A stretch of DNA of 64,000 nt. Source: Amycolatopsis decaplanina DSM 44594 (GTDB taxonomy: Bacteria > Actinomycetota > Actinomycetes > Mycobacteriales > Pseudonocardiaceae). A program made the translations under genes and the position numbers. The notes beneath the pieces were generated by a model. The model was not told the origin of the DNA and did not search any database. It saw only the letters and a program-made list of their open reading frames with translations. How positions within the stretch are numbered: position 1 is the first letter of the stretch; each line of letters opens with the position of its first letter. The stretch covers positions 248,001-312,000 of the forward strand of contig NZ_AOHO01000058.1 of assembly GCF_000342005.1 (NCBI RefSeq). Direction: 5' to 3'. Below, one piece after another: positions 42,705-51,407 of the stretch.

Positions 42705-43328
42705 TCAGACCGCCCCGTACTGCCGATCCCCCGCGTCCCCGAGTCCCGGCACGATGAACCCGGAGTCGTTCAGCCGCTCGTCGACGCTCGCGGTCACCAC
42801 CCGCAGCGGCAGCCCGGTCTTCTCCAGGTGCTCGATGCCCTCGGGTGCCGCCAGCGCGCAGATCGCGGTGACGTCGGTGGCGCCCCGGTCGGTGAGCAAC
42901 CGGATCGTGTACTCCATCGACCCACCGGTCGCCAGCATCGGGTCGAGCACCAGCACCGGCCGGTCGGCGAGCGATTCGGGCAGCGACTCGAGGTACGGCG
43001 TCGGTTTGAGCGTCTCCTCGTCGCGGGCGAGTCCGACGAAACCCATCTGGGCGTCGGGGATCAGCTTGTGCGCCTGGTCCGCCATCCCGAGCCCGGCCCG
43101 CAGCACCGGCACGAGCAGAGGCGGACTCGCCAGCGCGTAGCCGTCGGTGCGCGCCACCGGGGTGTGGATCCGCTCGATCCGCACGGGCATGTCGCGCGTG
43201 GCTTCGTAGACCAGCATGACGGTCAGTTCGTGCAGCGCCGCGCGGAAGGCGGCGCTGTCGGTGCGCGCGTCGCGCATGGTGGAGAGCCTGGCCTTGGCCA
43301 GCGGGTGATCAACGACGTGCACATCCAT
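42705..43328 (-). CDS. upp: uracil phosphoribosyltransferase
   Basis: A 207-residue enzyme making UMP from uracil and PRPP. The PRPP loop is VLVLDPMLATGGSME and the uracil site is near YGAV at the C-terminus; VPVLRAGLGM is family-typical. ATG at 43328 has no ribosome site but a TAAATT hexamer ends seven bases before it, consistent with a leaderless mRNA. Core pyrimidine salvage. Confidence 0.96.
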   Translation of the reverse strand: MDVHVVDHPLAKARLSTMRDARTDSAAFRAALHELTVMLVYEATRDMPVRIERIHTPVARTDGYALASPPLLVPVLRAGLGMADQAHKLIPDAQMGFVGLARDEETLKPTPYLESLPESLADRPVLVLDPMLATGGSMEYTIRLLTDRGATDVTAICALAAPEGIEHLEKTGLPLRVVTASVDERLNDSGFIVPGLGDAGDRQYGAV

Positions 43329-43346
43329 ACCGGTCAATTTATCCCG

Positions 43347-43790
43347 TCACGCCTGCCGCGCGAACCAGCCGACCCAGCGGCGCTGCCATGGTGTCTCCAC
43401 CGAGCGTTCGTGGTGGTTGGCCCGCGCCCACGCCACGGCTTCGTCGGCGCTCAGCCCGGAAAGGGTGGCCAGACAGGACAGCACCGTGCCGGTCCGCCCG
43501 ACTCCGCCGTGACAGGCGACCTCGACGCCTTCCCCTGCCGCCGCCCTGCCGTGCAGATCGACGATCCGCCGCCGCGCGTCCGCCCAGTCCGTCGGGAGCA
43601 GGAAGTCGGGCCAGCGGATCCACGCCCGTTCCCAGTCCATCTTGTGATCGTGCTTCCGGCGCAGCCTCGCGCCGCCCAAATACAGTCCGAAATCAGGCGA
43701 GGGGCCGTCCGGCCAGGGGCGACCAAGGCCCCGTCCTCGCACCTCGACCCCGTCCGGCAGCTTCACGGCGCCGGGTAGTGAGTTCCCCAT
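43347..43790 (-). CDS. protein-tyrosine/dual-specificity phosphatase-like protein
   Basis: A 147-residue protein with the cysteine phosphatase loop ACHGGVGRTGTVLSC (Cys93, Arg99), and WIRWPDFLLPTDWADA as the likely general-acid region. It is short for the family and begins MGNSLPGAVKLPDGVEVRG. It lies between upp and a divergent DUF1707 gene. Targets unknown. Confidence 0.85.
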   Translation of the reverse strand: MGNSLPGAVKLPDGVEVRGRGLGRPWPDGPSPDFGLYLGGARLRRKHDHKMDWERAWIRWPDFLLPTDWADARRRIVDLHGRAAAGEGVEVACHGGVGRTGTVLSCLATLSGLSADEAVAWARANHHERSVETPWQRRWVGWFARQA

Positions 43791-43859
43791 CACGGGAGGA
43801 TGCCACTGTCGACCATAAGATGGACCCTTGGCCCTCTTCTCGGCGCTAGGCTCCTCCGT

Positions 43860-44507
43860 GTGAGTGAAGAGCCGGCCCTGCCGGGCCCCGAACAGATGCG
43901 CATCTCCGACGCCGACCGCGAGCAGGTCGCGCAGGTGCTGCACGCGGCGATGTCCGAAGGGCGCATCACCATCAACGAGCTGGAAGAACGGCTCACCACC
44001 GTCTACGCGGCCAAGACCGTCGGCGATCTCAAACCGGTCACCGCGGATCTGCCCCAGCAGTCCCGGTCGGCGATCGAGCCGGCGACCTCGCGCGCGCTCG
44101 GCCTGCCCGACGACCGCATCGGCGGGCATCCGGGCTCCGGCGCCTCGATCGCCGTCATGTCCGGCGCGTCGCGCAAGGGCAGCTGGGTCGTCCCGCCGCA
44201 GCACAACAGTTTCGCGTTCTGGGGCGGCGCGGAACTCGACCTGCGGCACGCGCGGTTCGCCGAGAAGCACTCGACGATCACCGCGGTCGCGATCATGGGC
44301 GGGATCGACATCATCGTGCCCGACGACATCAACGTGGACGTCACCGGAATCGGCTTCATGGGCGCCTTCGAGCTGGAAGATCGCGCCGGGACGCCCGCGG
44401 CGCCGCCGACGGCGCCGACCGTGAAGATCACCGGCCTGGCATTCTGGGGTGCAGTCGTCGTCAAGCGGAAGCCACGCAAGAACGCCGTGCCTGAAATCGA
44501 AGGCTGA
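43860..44507 (+). CDS. DUF1707 and DUF2154-like protein
   Basis: A 215-residue protein. Residues about 12-65 are the DUF1707 SHOCT-like domain (MRISDADREQVAQVLHAAMS, LEERLTTVYAAKT) and the C-terminal half is the cell-wall-active antibiotic response-like beta domain (FAFWGGAELDLRHARF, IMGGIDIIVPDDINVDV). GTG at 43860 follows TAGGCT by seven bases, so it is probably leaderless. A cell-envelope stress role is known only by family association. Confidence 0.88.
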   Translation: MSEEPALPGPEQMRISDADREQVAQVLHAAMSEGRITINELEERLTTVYAAKTVGDLKPVTADLPQQSRSAIEPATSRALGLPDDRIGGHPGSGASIAVMSGASRKGSWVVPPQHNSFAFWGGAELDLRHARFAEKHSTITAVAIMGGIDIIVPDDINVDVTGIGFMGAFELEDRAGTPAAPPTAPTVKITGLAFWGAVVVKRKPRKNAVPEIEG

Positions 44508-44529
44508 CCACAACCTGGGGGACTGTCCG

Positions 44530-45690
44530 ATGCGCCGAAGTTTCGTCGCGGTCGCTTGTGCCGCGATGCTTTCCGTCACCGCCTTCCCGGCGGCGGCCGC
44601 CGGGAAGACCGATCCACGCCAGACCGCGATGGACGCGGCGGTCGCCGCGGGCATCCCCGGCATGGTCGCCGTCGCCGACGATTTCCGCGGCGTCAGCGGC
44701 GTCGCGAACATCGAGCGCCCCGGCAAACCCGACGCGTCGGGCCGCTGGCGGATCGCGAGTGTGTCCAAGGTGTTCGTCGCGACACTGGTCCTGCAGCTCG
44801 TGGCCGAAAAGCGCGTCGGGCTGGACGAGCCCGTGCGACGCTACCTGCCGGGGCTGCTGCCTTATCCGGAGCCGATCACCGTCCGCCAGCTGCTGCAGCA
44901 CACCAGCGGCCTCCCGCGCGACCTGCTCCCCGAGGATTCCTGGGCGACGGGGCCGGAGGTCGACACCGAACGCTTCGAACACTTCGACAGCGACGACCAG
45001 ATCCGCCTGAGCGTGACGAAGCAGCCGCTGCAGTTCAAGCCCGGAACGAGCTGGGCGTACTCCAACACCGGCTACAACGTCCTCGGCCTGCTGGTCGAGA
45101 AGATCACGCGGACGTCGCTGGAACGCGCGCTCGCCGAGCGCATCACCAAGCCACTGCACCTGCGCGACACCTCGCTCCCCCGCGACTTCCCGTTCCTGAT
45201 CGGCGCGGCCGCCCGCGGTTACGAGCAGCTATATGACGCGCCGCGCGGCCTCACCGATGTCACCACCTACAACTACTCGCGCTACTTCGGCGCGGGCGGC
45301 ATGGTCTCGTCGGGCAAGGACCTCAACCGCTTCTTCGAGGCGCTGTTCGGCGGCCGTCTGCTGCCCGCGGACCTGCTGACGCAGATGAAGAAGACGGTCC
45401 CGGTGGGCGGCGGCATGGAGTACGGCCTCGGCCTGATGAAGCTGAACCTCAAGACAGCCGGTGCCTGCGCGGACGAGCACGTCGTCTGGGGTCACGGCGG
45501 CGACCTGCCCGGGTTCAACACCCTCAGCTTCCACGACGATTCCGGCAAGGACATCTCCACGCTGGCCACGGTGGACCTCACCGCGTCGCCGGACGCCGCG
45601 CTCAAGCGTCAGCTGCCGATGATCTCCGAGTTCTGCTCGCCGGTGGTCCCGGCCAGGGCGCTCGCCCAGGCCCCGGTGCCCAGCCTGTAG
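44530..45690 (+). CDS. secreted serine hydrolase (beta-lactamase/D-Ala-D-Ala carboxypeptidase class C)
   Basis: A 386-residue protein with a signal peptide (MRRSFVAVACAAMLSVTAFP, cleavage near AAAAG). The SxxK nucleophile is in IASVSKVFVATL, the YxN motif is YSNTGYN, and HGGD replaces KTG as the third motif. Relatives are esterases or DD-peptidases acting outside the membrane. GGGGG precedes the ATG. Confidence 0.9.
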   Translation: MRRSFVAVACAAMLSVTAFPAAAAGKTDPRQTAMDAAVAAGIPGMVAVADDFRGVSGVANIERPGKPDASGRWRIASVSKVFVATLVLQLVAEKRVGLDEPVRRYLPGLLPYPEPITVRQLLQHTSGLPRDLLPEDSWATGPEVDTERFEHFDSDDQIRLSVTKQPLQFKPGTSWAYSNTGYNVLGLLVEKITRTSLERALAERITKPLHLRDTSLPRDFPFLIGAAARGYEQLYDAPRGLTDVTTYNYSRYFGAGGMVSSGKDLNRFFEALFGGRLLPADLLTQMKKTVPVGGGMEYGLGLMKLNLKTAGACADEHVVWGHGGDLPGFNTLSFHDDSGKDISTLATVDLTASPDAALKRQLPMISEFCSPVVPARALAQAPVPSL

Positions 45691-45709
45691 GCCGCTTACA
45701 CTCACCCGT

Positions 45710-46684
45710 ATGACAGCTACGACCAGCTCGTCAGCGGCGACGGCCACCCCGTCGCCGCTGACGGACGCGACTCGCGACGAGGCGAGCCTGCGCCGGTTCC
45801 TGCACGGGCTGCCTGGTGTGGACCAGGTCGGCGTCGAGCAGCGGGCCGCAGGCCTCGGCACGCGCAGCATCAAGAAGGCCGCCAAGCTCTGGGCGATCGA
45901 CACCGCCATTTCGATGGTCGACCTGACGACCCTCGAAGGTGCCGACACCCAGGGCAAGGTCCGCGCGCTCGCGGCGAAGGCCAAGCGGCCCGACCCGGAA
46001 CGCCCGGACACCCCTCAGGTCGCGGCCGTGTGCGTGTACCCGGACATGGTCGAGACGGCTGTCGAAGCCCTTCGCGGCACCGGCATCCACGTCGCGAGTG
46101 TGGCCACCGGCTTCCCGGCCGGCCGCACGAGCCGTGAGATCAAACTGGCCGACACCAAGATCGCCGTCGACGCCGGCGCCGCCGAGATCGACATGGTGAT
46201 CGACCGCGGCGCGTTCCTGGAAGGCCGCTACCTGGAGGTCTTCGAGGAGATCCAGGCCATCAAGGCGGCCTGTGGCAGCGCTCACCTCAAGGTCATCCTC
46301 GAGACCGGTGAGCTGGCCACCTACGACAATGTCCGCCGCGCGTCCTGGCTCGCGCTGCTGGCGGGCGGCGACTTCATCAAGACCTCCACCGGCAAGGTCT
46401 CGCCCGCCGCGACACTGCCCGTCACCCATGTGATGCTGCAGGCCGTCCGCGACTGGTTCGTCCAGACCGGTGAACTGCGCGGCGTCAAACCGGCCGGTGG
46501 CATCCGGACGACCAAGGACGCGATCAAGTACCTGGTCGCGGTGCACGAGGTCGCCGGCGAGCAGTGGCTGAACCCGGATCTGTTCCGGTTCGGGGCGTCC
46601 AGCCTGCTCAACGACCTCCTGCTGCAGCGCCGCACCCAGGCCGACGGCCACTACAGCGGTCCCGACTACGTGACGGTGGACTGA
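45710..46684 (+). CDS. deoC: deoxyribose-phosphate aldolase
   Basis: A 324-residue class I aldolase splitting 2-deoxyribose 5-phosphate. The Schiff-base Lys224 is in FIKTSTGKVS and the second Lys in GVKPAGGIRTT; AISMVDLTTLEG and VCVYPDMVE are family-typical. It starts the deoC-ALDH-ALDH operon, in which acetaldehyde from the aldolase can be oxidised. Confidence 0.95.
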   Translation: MTATTSSSAATATPSPLTDATRDEASLRRFLHGLPGVDQVGVEQRAAGLGTRSIKKAAKLWAIDTAISMVDLTTLEGADTQGKVRALAAKAKRPDPERPDTPQVAAVCVYPDMVETAVEALRGTGIHVASVATGFPAGRTSREIKLADTKIAVDAGAAEIDMVIDRGAFLEGRYLEVFEEIQAIKAACGSAHLKVILETGELATYDNVRRASWLALLAGGDFIKTSTGKVSPAATLPVTHVMLQAVRDWFVQTGELRGVKPAGGIRTTKDAIKYLVAVHEVAGEQWLNPDLFRFGASSLLNDLLLQRRTQADGHYSGPDYVTVD

Positions 46685-46687
46685 TCC

Positions 46688-48121
46688 ATGGGCATCTTCG
46701 AGTACGCGCCCGCGCCCGAATCGCGCGACCTCGCGAACCTCAAGTCGCATTACCGGCCGTTCGTCAACGGCGAATTCGTGGACGGCTCCGGCGAGCCGCT
46801 CAAGACGATCAACCCGGCCACCGAAGAGGTGCTCGCCGAGGTCGGCACCGCGTCGGTGTCCGATGTGGACACAGCGGTGAAGGCCGCGCGCAAGGCGTAC
46901 ACAGGCGTCTGGTCCAAGATGCCGGGCTCCGAGCGCGCCAAGTACCTGTTCCGCATCGCCCGCCTGATCCAGGAGCGGTCACGGGAACTGGCCGTGCTGG
47001 AAAGCCTCGACAACGGCAAGCCGATCAAGGAATCGCGCGATTCCGACGTGCCGACGGCCGCCGCGCACTTCTTCTACCACGCCGGCTGGGCCGACAAGCT
47101 CGACTACGCGGGCTACGGCCCGAACCCGAAGCCGCTCGGTGTCGCGGGGCAGGTCATCCCGTGGAACTTCCCGCTGCTCATGCTGGCGTGGAAGATCGCG
47201 CCCGCGCTGGCCACCGGCAACACCGTCGTGCTCAAGCCCGCGGAGACCACGCCGCTGACGGCGCTCGTGTTCGCGGAGATCTGCCAGCAGGCCGAACTCC
47301 CGCCCGGCGTGGTGAACATCCTCCCCGGCGCCGGGGACATCGGCGCCACGCTCGTGGGCCACGACGACGTCGACAAGGTCGCGTTCACCGGATCGACCGA
47401 GGTCGGCAAGGCCATCCAGCGCCAGATCGCGGGCACCGCGAAGAAACTGACGCTGGAACTCGGCGGCAAGGCGGCGAACATCGTCTTCGACGACGCTCCG
47501 CTGGACCAGGCCGTCGAAGGGATCGTCAACGGGATCTTCTTCAACCAGGGCCACGTCTGCTGCGCGGGCTCGCGCCTGCTGGTGCAGGAATCCATCGCCG
47601 AGGAACTGCTCGAAAAGCTGCGCTACCGCGTCTCGACGCTGCGGCTGGGCGACCCGCTGGACAAGAACACCGACATCGGCGCGATCAACTCCGCCGAGCA
47701 GCTCGCGAAGATCAAGGGTCTCGTGGAGTCCGGTGACGCCGAGGGCGCGCAGCGCTGGACCAGCCCGTGCCCGGTGCCGGAACGCGGTTTCTTCTTCGCT
47801 CCCACGGTGTTCTCCGATGTCCAGCAGTCGATGCGCATCGCCCGCGAGGAGATCTTCGGGCCGGTGCTTTCGGTGCTGACCTTCCGCACGCCGGACGAGG
47901 CCGTCACCAAGGCGAACAACACGCCGTATGGGCTCTCCGCCGGAATCTGGACCGAAAAGGGCTCGCGCATCCTCTGGATGGCGAACCAGCTCCGTGCCGG
48001 CGTCGTCTGGGCCAACACGTTCAACCGCTTCGATCCCGCCGCGCCGTTCGGCGGCTACCAGGAGTCGGGTTTCGGCCGCGAAGGCGGACGCACCGGACTG
48101 GAGGCCTACCTCGATGTCTGA
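46688..48121 (+). CDS. NAD-dependent aldehyde dehydrogenase
   Basis: A 477-residue full-length ALDH. The NAD/substrate motifs are IPWNFPLLMLAWKIAPAL and LELGGKAANIVF, and the catalytic Cys is in FNQGHVCCAGSRL (Cys291/292). It begins three bases after deoC and overlaps the truncated ALDH by eight bases. It probably oxidises acetaldehyde formed by DeoC. Confidence 0.94.
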   Translation: MGIFEYAPAPESRDLANLKSHYRPFVNGEFVDGSGEPLKTINPATEEVLAEVGTASVSDVDTAVKAARKAYTGVWSKMPGSERAKYLFRIARLIQERSRELAVLESLDNGKPIKESRDSDVPTAAAHFFYHAGWADKLDYAGYGPNPKPLGVAGQVIPWNFPLLMLAWKIAPALATGNTVVLKPAETTPLTALVFAEICQQAELPPGVVNILPGAGDIGATLVGHDDVDKVAFTGSTEVGKAIQRQIAGTAKKLTLELGGKAANIVFDDAPLDQAVEGIVNGIFFNQGHVCCAGSRLLVQESIAEELLEKLRYRVSTLRLGDPLDKNTDIGAINSAEQLAKIKGLVESGDAEGAQRWTSPCPVPERGFFFAPTVFSDVQQSMRIAREEIFGPVLSVLTFRTPDEAVTKANNTPYGLSAGIWTEKGSRILWMANQLRAGVVWANTFNRFDPAAPFGGYQESGFGREGGRTGLEAYLDV

Positions 48122-48980
48122 CCGTATTTCGGTGGCGAAGACCTACAAGCTCTACATCGGCGGCAAGTTCCCGCGCTCGGAATCCGGCCGCGTGTACCCG
48201 GTCACCGACACCAAGGGCAAGTTCCTGGCGAACGCCTCGCACGCGTCCCGCAAGGATGTCCGCGACGCGGTTTCCGCCGCCCGCAAGGCTTTCGGCGGCT
48301 GGTCGTCGGCGACGGCGTACAACCGCGGCCAGGTGCTGTACCGGGTGGCGGAGATGCTGGAAGGCCGCCGCGAGCAGTTCGTCGCGGAGGTGTCGGCTTC
48401 CGAAGGCATCGCGGCGAAGAAGGCTCAGTCCCTTGTGGACGCTTCGATCGACCGCTGGGTCTGGTACGCGGGCTGGACGGACAAGATCGCGACCGTGCTC
48501 GGCGCGGCCAACCCGGTCGCGGGCCCGTACTTCTCCTTCACCGTGCCGGAACCGACCGGTGTCGTGGGCGTCCTGGCACCGCAGCAGTCGTCATTGCTGG
48601 GCCTGGTGAGTGTGCTGGCCCCGGTGCTGGCGACGGGTTCGACCGCGGTGGTCGTCTCCAGCGCGGACCGGCCGCTGCCCGCGATCACGCTTTCGGAGGT
48701 CCTGGCGACGTCCGACCTGCCCGGCGGGGTCGCGAACATCCTGACCGGCCGCGCGTCGGAGCTGGGTTCGTGGCTCGCGTCGCACGGGGACGTCAACGCC
48801 CTCGACCCGACCGGCGCGGAGCCGTCCGCGCGGGCGGACCTGGCGCGTGAGGCCGCGGGCACTGTGAAGCGAGTCCTGACCGTCCCGGACACCGAGCCGG
48901 ACTGGACGGCCGACGCCGACATCGCGCGGCTGCGGCGGTACCTCGAGGCGAAGACCGTCTGGCATCCGCTGGGTGTCTGA
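48114..48980 (+). CDS. truncated aldehyde dehydrogenase-like protein lacking catalytic half
   Basis: A 288-residue ALDH homologue covering only the N-terminal NAD-binding region (KTYKLYIGGKFPRSESGRVY; GVLAPQQSSLLGLVSVLAP). The catalytic cysteine region is absent and the C-terminal part is unrelated-looking. It overlaps the full-length ALDH by eight bases and ends at a terminator. It is not an obvious pseudogene, as its frame and codon use are intact; it may be a subunit or regulator of its neighbour. Confidence 0.8.
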   Translation: MSDRISVAKTYKLYIGGKFPRSESGRVYPVTDTKGKFLANASHASRKDVRDAVSAARKAFGGWSSATAYNRGQVLYRVAEMLEGRREQFVAEVSASEGIAAKKAQSLVDASIDRWVWYAGWTDKIATVLGAANPVAGPYFSFTVPEPTGVVGVLAPQQSSLLGLVSVLAPVLATGSTAVVVSSADRPLPAITLSEVLATSDLPGGVANILTGRASELGSWLASHGDVNALDPTGAEPSARADLAREAAGTVKRVLTVPDTEPDWTADADIARLRRYLEAKTVWHPLGV

Positions 48981-49012
48981 CCCTCCTGCTCCGCGCAGTT
49001 GGACACCTCCAA

Positions 49013-49067
49013 GTACATGAAGGCCCCCTTCCTTGCGCCTAGGTACAGGAAGGGGGCCTTCATGTAC
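49013..49067. terminator. bidirectional hairpin terminator
   Basis: Perfect 21-bp arms (49013-49033, 49047-49067) around a 13-base loop between the truncated ALDH gene and the convergent TetR gene, which ends eight bases further on. Confidence 0.85.
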
Positions 49068-49074
49068 CGGAAAC

Positions 49075-49713
49075 CTACGGATCCAGATCGGCCCCGGTCA
49101 GCGCCTGCCCCGGAAGCGGCTCGTTCGAGTCGGCGGCCCGGAGCCCGTCGATCATGATCCCGATGCAGCGCCGGGTCGCCATCCGCGCGACCTCCGCGCT
49201 CTTGCCCGGCATCTGCCGCAGCACGATCGCGAACAGGATCGCCACGTCACCGGTCGCGACGTCGGGCCGCAGCCGCCCCTCCGCCTGCGCACCCTGGACG
49301 AACGAGTCCATCACCTCGAGCAGTTCGTCGCGCAGGGCTTTGATCGCGGGATCGCTCGTGAGGATCGCCAGCGCCCGAGGCGACACCATCGCGAGCTGGA
49401 TGCTCAGCTGCAACTCCATCGACTGGTGCAGGAGCCGGATCAGGGCATCCCAGTCGGAGGACTCCTCGTCCTTCGCGGCCTTCGCGTCCCGAAGGACCCG
49501 ATCGAAGTTGTCGACGGCGACCGCCCGGATCAACGCGTCCCGGTCCGGGAACCGCCGGTACAGGGTGCCGACGCCGACACCGGCCGAACGCGCGATCTCC
49601 TCCATCGGGACCTCGGCGCCTTGGGCGGCGAAGATGACTCTCGCGGCGGCCAGGATCTGATCCCGGTTCCGGCGCGCGTCGGCGCGCAAGCGGGTCTCGG
49701 GGTCGGCTGTCAT
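49075..49713 (-). CDS. TetR-family regulator
   Basis: A 212-residue regulator: RDQILAAARVIFAAQGAEVP and MEEIARSAGVGVGTLYRRFP form the DNA-binding domain, and the C-terminal ligand domain is SBP-like. It is divergent from the cytochrome P450 gene across 217 bp and probably represses it. Confidence 0.92.
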   Translation of the reverse strand: MTADPETRLRADARRNRDQILAAARVIFAAQGAEVPMEEIARSAGVGVGTLYRRFPDRDALIRAVAVDNFDRVLRDAKAAKDEESSDWDALIRLLHQSMELQLSIQLAMVSPRALAILTSDPAIKALRDELLEVMDSFVQGAQAEGRLRPDVATGDVAILFAIVLRQMPGKSAEVARMATRRCIGIMIDGLRAADSNEPLPGQALTGADLDP

Positions 49714-49930
49714 GATCCTCGCCTCTCGAAGGGTCCTTCAGGGCCGTGATTCTCGCACGTGAGGACGTGCCCTTCACGCTTCCCGGGAACCACCCCTTCG
49801 CGAGTGGACGATCCACCTCCACTTGAGTACCTTGGTGACCTAAGCGGAATGAAACCATCCGCATACTATTTGGGGCCCACTGTCCGATATCGCCCGAACC
49901 CACCCGACATTTCTGGGGAAGGACAACCCG
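49714..49930. promoter_or_regulatory. divergent tetR/P450 promoter region
   Basis: A -10-like TACTAT occurs at 49864-49869, 62 bases before the P450 start, without a clear -35. An imperfect inverted repeat around 49822-49844 (CTTGAGTACC/GGTGACCTAAG) is only weakly symmetric. The TetR operator is therefore not securely placed. Confidence 0.3.
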
Positions 49931-51145
49931 ATGACCGACGTCGAGGAAACCACCGCGACCTTGCCGCTGGCCCGCAAGTGCCCGTTTTCGCCACCGCCCG
50001 AATATGAGCGCCTTCGCCGGGAAAGTCCGATTTCCCGGGTCGGACTTCCGTCCGGCCAAACGGCTTGGGCGCTCACCCGGCTCGAAGACATCCGCGAAAT
50101 GCTGAGCAGCCCGCATTTCAGCTCCGATCGGCAGAATCCGTCGTTCCCGCTGATGGTCGCGCGGCAGATTCGGCGCGAGGACAAACCGTTCCGCCCGTCC
50201 CTCATCGCGATGGACCCGCCGGAGCACAGCCAGGCCCGGCGTGACGTCGTCGGGGAATTCACGGTCAAGCGCATGAAGGCGCTCCAGCCACGGATCCAGC
50301 AGATCGTCGACGAGCACCTCGACGCCCTGCTCGCGGGCCCCAAACCCGCCGATCTGGTCCAGGCGCTTTCCCTGCCTGTTCCGTCACTGGTGATCTGCGA
50401 ACTGCTCGGCGTTCCCTATTCGGACCACGAGTTCTTCCAGGCGCGCAGTTCCAAGATGCTCAGCCGGGAAGTCAGCGCGGAAGAACGGATGGCCGCGTTC
50501 GAGCAGCTCGAGAACTACCTCGACGAACTCGTCACCAAGAAGGAAGCGAACGCCACCGAGGACGACCTCCTCGGGCGTCAGATCCTGAAGCAGCGGGAAA
50601 CGGGCGAGGCCGACCACGGCGAACTCGTCGGATTGGCGTTCCTGCTGCTCATCGCCGGACACGAGACGACGGCGAACATGATCTCGCTCGGCACGGTGAC
50701 CCTGCTGGAGAATCCCGATCAGCTGGCGAAGATCAAGGCGGACCCGGGCAAGACCCTCGCCGCGATCGAAGAACTCCTGCGGGTCTTCACCATCGCGGAG
50801 ACGGCGACCTCACGCTTCGCCACGGCGGACGTCGAGATCGGCGGCACGCTCATCCGCGCGGGTGAAGGCGTCGTCGGACTGAGCAACGCGGGCAACCACG
50901 ATCCGGACGGTTTCGAGAACCCCGACACCTTCGACATCGACCGCGGCGCGCGGCATCACGTCGCGTTCGGATTCGGTGTGCACCAGTGCCTCGGCCAGAA
51001 CTTGGCACGGTTGGAACTCCAGATCGTGTTCGATACGTTGTTCCGGCGAATGCCGGGCATCCGGATCGCCGTTCCGGTCGACGAACTGCCGTTCAAGCAC
51101 GATTCGACGATCTACGGCCTCCACGCCCTTCCGGTCACCTGGTAG
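49931..51145 (+). CDS. cytochrome P450 (CYP105-like)
   Basis: A 404-residue soluble P450. The I-helix is AGHETTANMISLG, the ExxR pair is in EELLRVF, and the haem Cys353 is in FGFGVHQCLGQNLARLEL. It uses the ferredoxin encoded nine bases downstream. It is 25 kb from the polyketide core and has its own TetR repressor, so a xenobiotic or other role is more likely than tailoring. Confidence 0.95.
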   Translation: MTDVEETTATLPLARKCPFSPPPEYERLRRESPISRVGLPSGQTAWALTRLEDIREMLSSPHFSSDRQNPSFPLMVARQIRREDKPFRPSLIAMDPPEHSQARRDVVGEFTVKRMKALQPRIQQIVDEHLDALLAGPKPADLVQALSLPVPSLVICELLGVPYSDHEFFQARSSKMLSREVSAEERMAAFEQLENYLDELVTKKEANATEDDLLGRQILKQRETGEADHGELVGLAFLLLIAGHETTANMISLGTVTLLENPDQLAKIKADPGKTLAAIEELLRVFTIAETATSRFATADVEIGGTLIRAGEGVVGLSNAGNHDPDGFENPDTFDIDRGARHHVAFGFGVHQCLGQNLARLELQIVFDTLFRRMPGIRIAVPVDELPFKHDSTIYGLHALPVTW

Positions 51146-51154
51146 GAGGAGCCA

Positions 51155-51349
51155 ATGAAGATCATCGCGGACACCGGGAAGTGCGTGGGCGCGGGCCAGT
51201 GCGTGCTCACCGACCCCGATCTGTTCGACCAGAGCGAGGACGACGGGACGGTCATCGTGCTGAACGCCGAGCCCGAAGGCGAGGAGTCGGAGGAGAACGC
51301 GCGCACCGCCGTGCACATCTGCCCGGGGCAGGCCCTGTCGCTTGCGTGA
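51155..51349 (+). CDS. 3Fe-4S/4Fe-4S ferredoxin for the P450
   Basis: A 64-residue ferredoxin: CVGAGQC and the later HICPGQAL give three Cys ligands with Gly in the fourth position (CVGAGQC instead of CxxCxxC), as in 3Fe-4S ferredoxins paired with CYP105 enzymes. AGGAGG precedes the ATG and the P450 stop is nine bases away. Confidence 0.95.
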   Translation: MKIIADTGKCVGAGQCVLTDPDLFDQSEDDGTVIVLNAEPEGEESEENARTAVHICPGQALSLA

Positions 51350-51354
51350 TCGAT

Positions 51355-51402
51355 GGGGCTCGTGAGTGGTAAGGACGGTTAGAACCGTCCTTACCACTCA
51401 CG
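51355..51402. terminator. hairpin terminator, copy 1 of a dispersed element
   Basis: Perfect 20-bp arms (51361-51380, 51383-51402) just after the ferredoxin stop and next to the convergent ABC permease gene. Bases 51355-51390 are identical to 58407-58442 near the DUF2269 gene. Confidence 0.85.
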
Positions 51403-51407
51403 ATGCT

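Noticed and set aside
49822..49844. TetR operator before the P450
   Set aside because: Only about half of the arm positions are symmetric, so it is not better than chance by eye.
49931..51349. P450 and ferredoxin as polyketide tailoring enzymes
   Set aside because: They are 25 kb from the core, with unrelated metabolic genes between and their own divergent TetR gene.
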